A stretch of DNA of 33,317 nt. Origin: a virus. The stretch's first letter is position 1; every line of letters starts with the position of its first letter. Made by a program: the position numbers and the translations under genes. The stretch is from IMG/VR virus record IMGVR_UViG_3300005613_000245, positions 1-33,317 of that record; one strand, written 5' to 3'. Below, in pieces: positions 21,873 through 28,877 of this stretch. Below the pieces are notes generated by a model that saw nothing but the letters and a program-made list of their open reading frames with translations, made no database searches and was not told the origin of the DNA.

Positions 21873-21990
21873 AACGGTAAAAACCGTTTGGGGCGAAAAT
21901 TGCAAGCTTGATTCTAACGATGAATTTAAACCAATTAAAGTAGTTGTAAAAAAGTTAATTATTAATTTGGGTGGTTCTAATCAAGATTAA
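21817..21990 (+). CDS. Small unknown protein (57 residues)
   Basis: A 57-codon gene starting at ATG 21817, with AAAGGAG eight bases upstream, and ending at TAA 21988-21990. It reads KLGQEIIEALKEAIENPETV, then a lysine/valine strand IKVVVKKLIINLGG. The strong ribosome site and sensible composition favour a real gene. It overlaps the preceding frame by 56 bases in a different phase, so if one of the two is wrong it is more likely the end of the upstream frame. Confidence 0.6.
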   Translation: MKLGQEIIEALKEAIENPETVKTVWGENCKLDSNDEFKPIKVVVKKLIINLGGSNQD

Positions 21991-22014
21991 TTGTTAGTTC
22001 CAAAGAGGTAAATA

Positions 22015-22251
22015 ATGGACATAGAAAAAGTAAAAGAGAAATTAAATAACATAGATTGCGTTGGACTTAGCTTGTCGCAGCGTATTTTAGTTGAAGAGTT
22101 ATTCATTTTAATGGAAAGGCATAAAGAAGCTTTTAATGCAAATTTGTTTAAAGAGGCTAAGGAGATAAGTGCTGTTATTAGTATGGTTTGTGCAAAATTG
22201 TATATTAGCCCTACTAATATCATTAACAAATTAGATTCAGGTGAACAATGA
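22015..22251 (+). CDS. Small helical unknown protein
   Basis: The 78-residue protein follows AGAGGTAATA. It is almost entirely helical (DIEKVKEKLNNIDCVGLSLS; RILVEELFILMERHKEAFNA; LFKEAKEISAVISMVCAKLY). No known motif. It overlaps the next start by four bases (ATGA), indicating co-translation with the 22248 gene. Confidence 0.55.
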   Translation: MDIEKVKEKLNNIDCVGLSLSQRILVEELFILMERHKEAFNANLFKEAKEISAVISMVCAKLYISPTNIINKLDSGEQ

Positions 22252-22700
22252 AAAGACCAAAAGATAGGGCTCCAAAATCATATACGGTAACTAGCACTAG
22301 CACGCCTAGATTTAGTGAGCAGATTGAACTACCTAAACAGAATAAAGTTAAGAAATTCCCTTTATCTGATTATTTAGTTAGAGGTAATTTAGATTATTTA
22401 GGAGTGACTTATCAACCTAGTTTTAGTGAGATGGCTCGTTTTGAGAAGTTCGGCGAACTAGCTGGGCGAGGTGAGTTTCTGAGTACTTTAGAATATACTT
22501 TAGGTAATTTTAAGAAAATATTAGTTCGTAAAGAGAAGTGTATAACAATCCCTTGGTTTTTAGGTAGTTACAAGTTTTTAAGAAGTTATCATCTCGAAGG
22601 AGTCACTAAGCCTGAATATCGTAAGTTAGAAGAGGCTATTGAAAAGTATGAAACTAAAATTTTAGAGCTGGAAGATTTTTTAAGGAGAAAGAAAAGATAA
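22248..22700 (+). CDS. Unknown basic early protein
   Basis: The 150-residue protein has a disordered basic N-terminus (KRPKDRAPKSYTVTSTSTPR), a central aromatic region (DYLVRGNLDYLGVTYQPSFS; CITIPWFLGSYKFLRSYHLE) and a charged C-terminal helix. No family recognised. It is sandwiched by overlaps with both neighbours (ATGA upstream, TAATG downstream), so it is one of a translationally coupled set of early genes. Confidence 0.55.
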   Translation: MKRPKDRAPKSYTVTSTSTPRFSEQIELPKQNKVKKFPLSDYLVRGNLDYLGVTYQPSFSEMARFEKFGELAGRGEFLSTLEYTLGNFKKILVRKEKCITIPWFLGSYKFLRSYHLEGVTKPEYRKLEEAIEKYETKILELEDFLRRKKR

Positions 22701-22909
22701 TGTCAGATCAATATTTCACAGAATCAGAAGAGGGGGTAGAAGGTAAACATCGTTATACTATTGGCTTTGAGGATGAAAATTTCATTGTAGCTAGCTTGGA
22801 TAGGGATAGTTTAGAAGCTGATAATCTGGTTTTAGATTTAAGGGGTGTCGTAAAGTTACATGAGTATTTAAGTAAGTTTTTAAAGTTTTATAAGTTGATA
22901 GAGGAGTAA
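22700..22909 (+). CDS. Small acidic unknown protein
   Basis: The 69-residue acidic protein overlaps the previous stop by one base (TAATG) and is preceded by AAGGAGAAAG. It reads as a small beta domain followed by a helix (DLRGVVKLHEYLSKFLKFYK). No family recognised. The acidic nature and size would also fit a DNA-mimic or inhibitor, but nothing specific supports that. Confidence 0.5.
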   Translation: MSDQYFTESEEGVEGKHRYTIGFEDENFIVASLDRDSLEADNLVLDLRGVVKLHEYLSKFLKFYKLIEE

Positions 22910-22913
22910 AAAA

Positions 22914-23387
22914 ATGATATTTAAAATACAAAAGTTTATAGACAAGTTTATTAAGCAGAGCCCAAAATATAAAGGTGCTGTAGATAGTAGTTTAAAGCAC
23001 GCTAATTTATTTTTAAAAGAAGAGGTTGGTGAAACTCAAGACGCTTTATATGATTTTTCATTAAACGAAAAGCAGGAGGGGCGTTTAGGTTTTGCTTATA
23101 AAGAAACTCAGGATAGTGAATTTTGCGAAATCTTAGATGGTTGTTTGGATGTTGTTTTTATTGCTTACAATATTGCTTTGCAGATGATTGAGTATTATAA
23201 GCCTAATATCTCTGAGACTAAGCGAATTAAACTTTTAGAAAGATTATTAGATGAAGTTTGTGAGTCTAATTTAAGTAAAGCTAACGCAGATGGTTCAGTT
23301 AAGTTTGATTCTGAGACTGGCAAGATTTTAAAGGGTGCAAATTATTTTAAACCAAGGATAGCTGAGATTTTAAAGGAGTATGAGTAA
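22914..23387 (+). CDS. MazG-like NTP pyrophosphohydrolase
   Basis: The 157-residue protein has the all-alpha NTP-pyrophosphatase signature: LFLKEEVGETQDALYDF (E36, E37, E40) followed by CEILDGCLDVVFIAYNIA (E72, D75, D79), the acidic residues that hold the metal ions. The C-terminal stretch ESNLSKANADGSVKFDSETG, ending KGANYFKP, is typical of phage MazG/HisE-like proteins. It would hydrolyse (d)NTPs or related nucleotides, changing pools or alarmone signals during infection. GGAG lies 13 bases before the ATG, and the stop overlaps the next start. Confidence 0.8.
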   Translation: MIFKIQKFIDKFIKQSPKYKGAVDSSLKHANLFLKEEVGETQDALYDFSLNEKQEGRLGFAYKETQDSEFCEILDGCLDVVFIAYNIALQMIEYYKPNISETKRIKLLERLLDEVCESNLSKANADGSVKFDSETGKILKGANYFKPRIAEILKEYE

Positions 23388-23731
23388 TGGAATTTAAAGA
23401 TAGGGCGTTTTCGGACGCAGAGATAGATGAGGTTCTCGAGAAGCACGGTATAAAAGAGAAGTTAGAAACTGAGCCAGTAAACCCAAGCCACTATTGCGAT
23501 CAAGATTTTGATACAGCTAATCTCATGGAGTCTTTGTTTTTGCAGTTAGCCCAGAATGCTTTTAAAGAATGTTTTACAGAAGAGCAGAAAGCTACATTGA
23601 AGCAGGCATTGTGGGTAGCTTTTGCTCAGAAGCATTTAATTAGGCTTGGTAAAAAAGATGGTGTAAGTATTGAGTTACAAAAAGCTGAAAATTATTTACA
23701 CAAATCTAGAACTGGGGATTGGATCAAATGA
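23387..23731 (+). CDS. DUF3310-like protein
   Basis: This 114-residue protein shows the DUF3310 outline: VNPSHYCD near residues 31-38, then a helical part with AFAQKHLIRLGKKDGVSIELQKAENYLHKS (the family's K-x-L-x-R-x-G-x-K....D-x-x-K-A-x-x-Y). Members are widespread in phages and of uncertain function, sometimes called nucleotide-kinase-like. It overlaps the MazG stop by one base; pairing with a nucleotide-pool enzyme is suggestive. An upstream acidic extension (1-30) looks disordered. Confidence 0.65.
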   Translation: MEFKDRAFSDAEIDEVLEKHGIKEKLETEPVNPSHYCDQDFDTANLMESLFLQLAQNAFKECFTEEQKATLKQALWVAFAQKHLIRLGKKDGVSIELQKAENYLHKSRTGDWIK

Positions 23732-23738
23732 AAATAAA

Positions 23739-23767
23739 TTGTCAAAAAAGTTTTCTTGCGTTAAAAT
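23739..23767 (+). promoter_or_regulatory. Early promoter for the helicase operon
   Basis: TTGTCA (23739-23744), 17-base spacer beginning AAAAAGTTTT and -10 TAAAAT (23762-23767). The leader has GGAGGTAATTA before GTG 23785. It has the same A-tract/T-tract spacer as three other promoters in the replication region. Confidence 0.7.
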
Positions 23768-23784
23768 ATTACTGGAGGTAATTA

Positions 23785-24237
23785 GTGGTTGATTTAAATA
23801 AAACAAGAGTTCCTTATCGTTACTATAATGAACTTAAACTATCTAAAGTAGAACTTGAGTCCTTATTAAACCCTGTAAACATTTATCATGGTGTTGAACC
23901 TGGAGTATATGACAAATATTATAGTCATTTAGTTGGTTTGGCTCATGAATATGGAGTCAGGGTTATTAATTTTAATTTAGTGGAATTAATTGATATCCTA
24001 AGAGGACGATCAGAAGAATTTCATAGGAGCGAGTTAGGTAATTACTTATTCATTGGCATTGAAGATTTCACTTTTCAAGATCTAAATAAGTTAGATTTAT
24101 ATGATCGTAGATCTTTAGAAAGTTTTATGAGGCGAAATTTATCGACTATTAGATTCCAACTTTGCTTGACTGAATATGAAACCGAAGAAAAAACAATTTT
24201 CGAAAAAATGATAAGAAAATCGGGAGTACGCATATGA
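23785..24237 (+). CDS. Degenerate AAA+ helicase-loader-like protein
   Basis: The 150-residue protein lies two genes before the helicase, where phages often place a DnaC-type loader. Its order of elements follows such loaders: YHGVEPGVYDKYYSHLVGLA stands where a Walker A and following helix are expected, then EYGVRVINFNLVELIDILRG, then NYLFIGIEDF in place of Walker B, then RRSLESFMRRN and a strand ending CLTEYE. The P-loop GxGK(T/S) itself is absent and the Walker B acids are displaced, so ATP binding is doubtful. The similarity is my reading by eye and moderate at best. It starts with GTG after a strong ribosome site and overlaps the next gene by four bases. Confidence 0.4.
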   Translation: MVDLNKTRVPYRYYNELKLSKVELESLLNPVNIYHGVEPGVYDKYYSHLVGLAHEYGVRVINFNLVELIDILRGRSEEFHRSELGNYLFIGIEDFTFQDLNKLDLYDRRSLESFMRRNLSTIRFQLCLTEYETEEKTIFEKMIRKSGVRI

Positions 24238-24452
24238 TTGAATTGACAGAAGAAGAAACATTGATCTTAAAGCATTACGCATTAGGCAGAACCAGGGGGC
24301 AAATAATTGAGCTAATGACTTATACACACAGTGCTTTGAGCAAGATTTGTAGTAAGTTGAAGCGTAAATTAGGTTTAGACAATGAGACTCAGCTAATTTT
24401 ATATGCTTATAAAATAGCTAGGGTTGAAAGGTGGAAAAGGTGGCAAGTTTAG
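24234..24452 (+). CDS. Small LuxR/GerE-type HTH protein
   Basis: The 72-residue protein is a bare LuxR-type HTH domain: LTEEETLILKHYALGRTRGQ, MTYTHSALSKICSKLKRKLG, then DNETQLILYAY. This is the four-helix DNA-binding domain of NarL/GerE proteins without receiver or sensor. It begins inside the previous stop (ATGA), so it is made with the loader-like protein. It could regulate phage or host promoters, or tether a replication protein to DNA. Confidence 0.7.
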   Translation: MIELTEEETLILKHYALGRTRGQIIELMTYTHSALSKICSKLKRKLGLDNETQLILYAYKIARVERWKRWQV

Positions 24453-24483
24453 CCTATCTACGTATATAACTTAGAGGTAATTG

Positions 24484-25776
24484 ATGAGTTTATTTGAAAA
24501 TTTTGTAGTTGCGTGCACAAATAAGAACAGTATTGAAGATTTTAAGCACTTTGATATAGATAAGTATTCTGTAGATGACTCTGATAAGGAGCTATATAAG
24601 TTTATTGACTTATATTTTGACAAATACCGAAAACTACCTAAAATAGCAGAGATTGAAACTAAGTTTAGTTTGTCGGGTGTTGATGATTATGATATTGATA
24701 ACCCTGAATACTATTTAGATTTAATTATTGAACATACCAAGAAGGATTTATTTAACAAGAATTTTTCAAATGTTAATCAGCAAATTAAAGAAGATAATTT
24801 CCCTGGTGCTGTAGATTCTATTCGTCACACGATTGATAAGATAGATACTTTAGTTCCTGAGAATGTAATTAGTGATTTTGATACCGAAATTGTTAATAGT
24901 TTAAATGATTATGAAAACAATATCTTTAATTCTAGTTCCAATGGTTATACACTAGGTTTTGATTTCTTAAATGATCTTAATGGTGGCTGTTATCCAGGTA
25001 ATTTAATTGTTTTAGGCGCAAGAATGGGACGAGGTAAGACTTACGTCATGCTTCACATGCTTAAAGAAATGTGGTTGGAGGGTCATAGTATTGGGTGTTG
25101 TTCTGGAGAAATGAGCGTTAAAGAGTTAGTGGATCGTATTCTATGCTTGTGTGCCAAAGTCGATTCAAACAGGTTTCTTAAAAAAAACTTATGTACTCGG
25201 GCTTGGATTAGATTAAATAAAACATACGAGCAATTAAAACCAATGCTTGCAGAGAATCGTTTATGGTTCGTGAATGCGGCAAAGTATGGTGATGCTCATG
25301 AGTTATGTATCCATGATATAGAAAGGTTGATTGCTCAAAAAAAGCCTAAGATATTTTTTATTGATGCTATTTATTTATTTAAACTGGATAACAAGCCTAC
25401 ATATAAGAAAGCAGATCACGAAATTGTTAAAGCTGTTTTAAACCGCCTAAAAGCTATAGCTGAGAAATATCAGGTTTGTATTATTTGCACTTCTCAGATA
25501 AACAGAGATGCTAACGAAAACAAGAAACTTAGTTTAAAGCATTTCTCGGACACAGATAATTTTGGTAAGATCGCTCATTTGGTTTTAGGTATTCGTAAGT
25601 GCGATGAATTAACAGACCCTGCCAATATGAGGATTATAGATATTCTTAAAAACAGGACTGGGCTAGATGAACTTGAAAGCAGGTGGATTAATTTCGATAT
25701 CAAACATGGTGATATATCGGAGATAGATGAGGCTGAGCAATACTTGCAACAAACTAATCCACTTGTACTAGTTTAA
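24484..25776 (+). CDS. DnaB-family replicative helicase
   Basis: I start at ATG 24484 (AGAGGTAATTG before it) rather than the TTG three bases earlier; the product is 430 residues. The N-terminal part (1-135) is helical. The RecA-like core has YTLGFDFLNDLNGGCYPGNL, Walker A GARMGRGKT (178-186), the motif GCCSGEMSVKELVDRILCL, Walker B KIFFIDAIYLF and CIICTSQINRDA, matching DnaB H1-H3 order. It unwinds the fork as a hexamer. The H1 loop has GARMGRGKT instead of the usual GRPGMGKT. It belongs with the primase at 30598. Confidence 0.85.
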   Translation: MSLFENFVVACTNKNSIEDFKHFDIDKYSVDDSDKELYKFIDLYFDKYRKLPKIAEIETKFSLSGVDDYDIDNPEYYLDLIIEHTKKDLFNKNFSNVNQQIKEDNFPGAVDSIRHTIDKIDTLVPENVISDFDTEIVNSLNDYENNIFNSSSNGYTLGFDFLNDLNGGCYPGNLIVLGARMGRGKTYVMLHMLKEMWLEGHSIGCCSGEMSVKELVDRILCLCAKVDSNRFLKKNLCTRAWIRLNKTYEQLKPMLAENRLWFVNAAKYGDAHELCIHDIERLIAQKKPKIFFIDAIYLFKLDNKPTYKKADHEIVKAVLNRLKAIAEKYQVCIICTSQINRDANENKKLSLKHFSDTDNFGKIAHLVLGIRKCDELTDPANMRIIDILKNRTGLDELESRWINFDIKHGDISEIDEAEQYLQQTNPLVLV

Positions 25777-25802
25777 AAGAATTGTTAAAAAGTTTTCAAA
25801 AA

Positions 25803-25832
25803 GTGTTAAAAAACTTTATGGCGTGGTAAAAC
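25803..25832 (+). promoter_or_regulatory. Early promoter for the exported-protein operon
   Basis: GTGTTA (25803-25808), 18-base spacer beginning AAAAACTTTA and GTGGTAAAAC with -10 TAAAAC (25827-25832). A near-duplicate of the -35/A-tract part, TTGTTAAAAAGTTTT, lies 20 bases upstream (25783), perhaps a second -35 or an operator. Confidence 0.6.
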
Positions 25833-25875
25833 ATAAACAGAAATAACATTTAGTAAAAATTTGGAGGTAATTAAA

Positions 25876-26283
25876 ATGTTTAAAAAGATAATTGTAGTAA
25901 GTAGTATAGCGGCTATTGGTTTACCTAGTTTAGCTTTTGGGCGCTCACATGTAAGAGTTAAAAACCCTAACGACCCTGAAATTATTCAGATTCAAAGAAA
26001 GTTAAGGAAGTTAGAAGACTATAGACACCAGGTATCTTTACCAAATAAGAAAAAATGGGATTTAGCTGATGATAGAGCAGAGGAAGCTATAGAAGATTTA
26101 AAAAAAAGGTTAGCTAAAGCAGATCATTCTATAACTGAAAGTAAAAGAGCGATGTTTGCAAGTGAGCAAGCTATGGGGTTAGAAAGAAGAGTATATAACC
26201 GTAATAGTGAAACTTCAAGAACAGGTTATCGCATTAAATCATATGGTAGCCAGTCTAACAAATATATTGGAGGTGGCTATTAA
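25876..26283 (+). CDS. Exported coiled-coil protein of the early region
   Basis: The 135-residue protein starts at ATG 25876 (GGAGGTAATTAAA before it; an in-frame TTG at 25861 is less likely). FKKIIVVSSIAAIGLPSLAFG is a clear signal peptide with cleavage near AFG-RS. The mature part is charged and helical (IIQIQRKLRKLEDYRHQV; EAIEDLKKRLAKADHSIT) and ends with a Gly/Ser/Tyr tail. It should lie in the periplasm. An exported protein amid replication genes suggests superinfection exclusion or envelope modification. A tiny membrane protein follows at once. Confidence 0.65.
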   Translation: MFKKIIVVSSIAAIGLPSLAFGRSHVRVKNPNDPEIIQIQRKLRKLEDYRHQVSLPNKKKWDLADDRAEEAIEDLKKRLAKADHSITESKRAMFASEQAMGLERRVYNRNSETSRTGYRIKSYGSQSNKYIGGGY

Positions 26284-26405
26284 TGTCAGATCCAGTATTG
26301 ATAGGGAAGATAGTTAATGGGGTATTAATTATGACTCAATGTTTATCTTCTTTTGTTTTGGGAGCATTTGTTTACAAAATGGGGGTTAAAGATGCCAAAG
26401 TTTAA
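26283..26405 (+). CDS. Small single-span membrane protein (40 residues)
   Basis: A 40-codon gene starts at ATG 26283 inside the preceding stop (TAATG), with GGAGGTGGC upstream. The sequence SDPVLIGKIVNGVLIMTQCL continues SSFVLGAFVYKMG and has one hydrophobic span (about 10-32). It ends after the next gene's start. Coupling to the exported protein suggests the two act together at the inner membrane. Confidence 0.55.
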   Translation: MSDPVLIGKIVNGVLIMTQCLSSFVLGAFVYKMGVKDAKV

Positions 26406-26622
26406 GAAATATCAGTTAGCACGAGATTATTTAGAGGAAATAAGAAAAAGAAAAGCAACGACACTAAAAAGGTGCTTAATGCGCAATAAAGAATTTATGG
26501 ATTTAAGGCGTGATTGTGATTATTTTGTCCGTGATGTTGATTGTGTTTTTTTTAAGTTCGACAAACCTATAAACTATAAAGGGGTTGAGACTACTGAAAT
26601 TAAGGTAATAGGAGGTTATTAA
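26392..26622 (+). CDS. Small basic unknown protein
   Basis: ATG 26392, six bases after GGGGG, gives 76 residues: PKFKKYQLARDYLEEIRKRK, a basic helix, followed by CDYFVRDVDCVFFKFDKPIN, a beta-like stretch. A longer frame from TTG 26353 overlaps the membrane-protein gene more deeply and is not favoured. Basic composition might mean nucleic-acid binding; no motif is seen. The next gene begins in its stop codon (TAATG). Confidence 0.55.
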   Translation: MPKFKKYQLARDYLEEIRKRKATTLKRCLMRNKEFMDLRRDCDYFVRDVDCVFFKFDKPINYKGVETTEIKVIGGY

Positions 26623-27077
26623 TGGTGCAGAGCAAAGAAAAGAAAATATTTTATCCCAGTTATTTAGAGCGCTGGAATAAAGGTAAACCTAGGCGATACC
26701 CACCAATTGAACAGATTAAAGAAAAATATAATAAGTTGGGTTTAGGTGGTAAGTTTAACCGTGATGACCTCCAGAAACATCATATTGATTGGGACAGGTC
26801 TAATAATAATGTTGACAATATAGCTATGCTTACTCCTAGTGAACATGAGCAGGTGCATAGCCAATTGATTCAATATATATCTAAGTTGGTCAAATTGGGT
26901 ACTCTTGAGTTTGATCATAAGAAACCACACTATTATGTAACAGATGAACCCTTGAAGGCGAAAATGCAGGAGTTGAGAGACAAGGAGAAGCAGGAGCAGG
27001 AACCGCACAACACTGGTTTGACTCCAATGGACTTATACGCTTTGCAAAATAAGTATTCAAGAGTTACCGTAAATTAA
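26622..27077 (+). CDS. HNH endonuclease
   Basis: The 151-residue protein has a HNH nuclease core: KHHIDWDRSNNNVDNIAMLT with H53-H54, D56 and N66, then SEHEQVH (H75, H79) as the metal ligands. The N-terminal 45 residues are basic and aromatic (YPSYLERWNKGKPRRYPP), as in small phage HNH nucleases. It could be a free-standing homing nuclease or a DNA-processing enzyme. Preceded by GGAGG. Confidence 0.78.
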   Translation: MVQSKEKKIFYPSYLERWNKGKPRRYPPIEQIKEKYNKLGLGGKFNRDDLQKHHIDWDRSNNNVDNIAMLTPSEHEQVHSQLIQYISKLVKLGTLEFDHKKPHYYVTDEPLKAKMQELRDKEKQEQEPHNTGLTPMDLYALQNKYSRVTVN

Positions 27078-27088
27078 TAAAAAAAAAG

Positions 27089-27118
27089 TTGACAAAAAAC
27101 TTTTATCTCGGGTATAAT
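27089..27118 (+). promoter_or_regulatory. Consensus early promoter
   Basis: TTGACA (27089-27094), 18-base spacer beginning AAAAACTTTT and TATAAT (27113-27118). Both hexamers are consensus. The leader GGAGGTTAATTA precedes ATG 27144. Confidence 0.85.
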
Positions 27119-27143
27119 AAATATATAACTTGGAGGTTAATTA

Positions 27144-27497
27144 ATGGAATTACTAAAAGATTTAAAGAATGATAAGCCGTGGATATATGATTTATTAGAG
27201 CCTGTTTCTGATAGTTTGGAAGATTTCCTTTGGGGGAAATTTATAGATCTTTATCGAGCTAAGTTCAATGAAGACTTAACCTTCCATTTTGGTAAATATG
27301 AGCATGAGCATGAAATAAACTGCTTGCTTGCTGATTTTTATTTTAGTAAGCAAAAAGAATATGTTTATTTTGATAGTAAAGTTTGGCACATTGGTGACGT
27401 AGAAGATCAACTTGAAGCCATTAATAACCCAATACAAGACCCATATGAAATTTTCAGTCGAGAAGAATTTGAATTTATAAAAAAGGAGAATAAATAA
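27144..27497 (+). CDS. Unknown acidic early protein
   Basis: The 117-residue acidic, aromatic protein (KPWIYDLLEPVSDSLEDFLW; HFGKYEHEHEINCLLADFYF) is the first gene behind a consensus promoter and so is probably abundant. No motif or family recognised. High negative charge is common in host-takeover and DNA-mimic proteins, but there is no specific evidence. One base separates its stop from the GTG of the SbcC-like ATPase. Confidence 0.55.
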   Translation: MELLKDLKNDKPWIYDLLEPVSDSLEDFLWGKFIDLYRAKFNEDLTFHFGKYEHEHEINCLLADFYFSKQKEYVYFDSKVWHIGDVEDQLEAINNPIQDPYEIFSREEFEFIKKENK

Positions 27498-27498
27498 A

Positions 27499-28818
27499 GT
27501 GAATATCAAATTAAAAAAACTAAATATAGAGAACTATAAAAAAATAACGGTGTCTGAAGACATACCAAATGACGCTAAATCGGTCAGTGTTTCAGGTAGA
27601 AATGGGGCTGGTAAATCTAGTTTCATAGATGCTTTATCTATAGCCCTAGGTGGTAAAGGTATACCTAAAGACCCTATAAAGACTGGTGAGGATTACGCCA
27701 AGATTGAATCTGAATTGGTACAAATTATTAATGATGAAGAAGTTCCATTCAAGACATTGATGGAATTTAAAAGAGATGGCGGCAAGATCAAAACATCTTT
27801 CACTTTGTTTTTAAACGGCAAAAAGTCAAAAGGCAATAGCGCAAAAGATAAGCTAGATGATCTTATTAATAACACTTTCTTTGATATCTTTGAATTTGGG
27901 GATTTAACGGCTAGTGAGCAAAAAAAATTCATTCTTAAATTATTTAGGTTAGAAGAAGAGTTCGACAAGTTAGATTCTGATAGGCAAGCTCAATTAGATC
28001 TTATTAGCCAGTGCAAGAAGCAAATAGAATCTATAAAAATTGCTTACAAGGGATTTGGTGATATTGATGAGTCTACTGAAGTTAGTTATATAGATCCTTC
28101 GGAATTGATCCAAAAACAGCAAGAAATTGGAGATATCAAAATTCAAAAAGATTCAGCTCTAAATAATCTCAACAACGCTGAGGCTAAAAAAAATGATCAG
28201 ATATCTAAATTAGCTGGATTAGAGCAAGAATTGGCACAGCTTAAAGCGGCTCAAAAAGCTTTAGAGGCTGACATTGAAGCTCAGCAAGGTAAGATTCAAG
28301 AAGCTGGCAAGGCACAAGACGAGGCTTTGAAAAAATATGAAAGCATTAAAATTCCTGAGTTTGACGCAAATTCTGAGCTTGAAAAAATTAAAGAAAATAA
28401 TATTAAGTATGAAGCTTTAAATAAAATCAAAGAACTTAGAAAGCAAGAGCAAAAAGAAAATAACAAAGTGCTTGATGCTACTGAAGCTAAGAATAGTATT
28501 GATAAGAAGAAGATTGCTAAACTCAATGAAGCTGTAACCAAGTTTGGGCTAGATGGGTTAGGCTTTAACGATAATGGTTTAACTTATCAAGGTTTATCTG
28601 TATCCGAGGCTCAGTTAAGTAAGGCTCAATTAATGGAACTCGGGGTTAAGATTAGCTTAGCTACTAAGCCTAGCTTAAAAATCGCAAGGATTAAAGATGC
28701 GAGCTTAATGGATTCTGAAACCAAAAAGAGAGTAGATGAGTTAGCGCATAAATACGATTTACTTGTATTTTATGAGATGGTTAATGATGATGATTTATCA
28801 ATAACTTACGAAGAATAA
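27499..28818 (+). CDS. SbcC/RecF-like SMC-type ATPase
   Basis: The 439-residue protein starts with GTG (AAGGAG upstream). It has an N-terminal ABC-type head with LNIENYKKI and Walker A SGRNGAGKSS (G33-S41), a long coiled coil (about 200-345, rich in Glu/Gln/Lys/Ala) and a C-terminal half-head: LSVSEAQLSKAQLMELGVKI corresponds to the signature motif, and LKIARIKDASLMDSETKKRV to Walker B/D-loop. The Walker B acids look weak. At about 440 residues it is less than half the length of SbcC, like other compact phage versions. Probably works in DNA end processing or recombination-dependent replication. Confidence 0.75.
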   Translation: MNIKLKKLNIENYKKITVSEDIPNDAKSVSVSGRNGAGKSSFIDALSIALGGKGIPKDPIKTGEDYAKIESELVQIINDEEVPFKTLMEFKRDGGKIKTSFTLFLNGKKSKGNSAKDKLDDLINNTFFDIFEFGDLTASEQKKFILKLFRLEEEFDKLDSDRQAQLDLISQCKKQIESIKIAYKGFGDIDESTEVSYIDPSELIQKQQEIGDIKIQKDSALNNLNNAEAKKNDQISKLAGLEQELAQLKAAQKALEADIEAQQGKIQEAGKAQDEALKKYESIKIPEFDANSELEKIKENNIKYEALNKIKELRKQEQKENNKVLDATEAKNSIDKKKIAKLNEAVTKFGLDGLGFNDNGLTYQGLSVSEAQLSKAQLMELGVKISLATKPSLKIARIKDASLMDSETKKRVDELAHKYDLLVFYEMVNDDDLSITYEE

Positions 28819-28826
28819 AAAATCGC

Positions 28827-28852
28827 GGGCTAGGGAGGGGGATCTCTAGCCC
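28827..28852 (+). promoter_or_regulatory. Strong hairpin between ATPase and SNF2 genes
   Basis: GGGCTAGGGA pairs with TCTCTAGCCC (one G-U) around a loop GGGGGA that resembles a Shine-Dalgarno sequence. No T-tract follows (ATTTATTAATTTT), so it is more likely an attenuator, processing site or protein-binding element than a full terminator. It is 26 bases before the next start. Confidence 0.6.
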
Positions 28853-28877
28853 ATTTATTAATTTTAGAGGATTTTGA

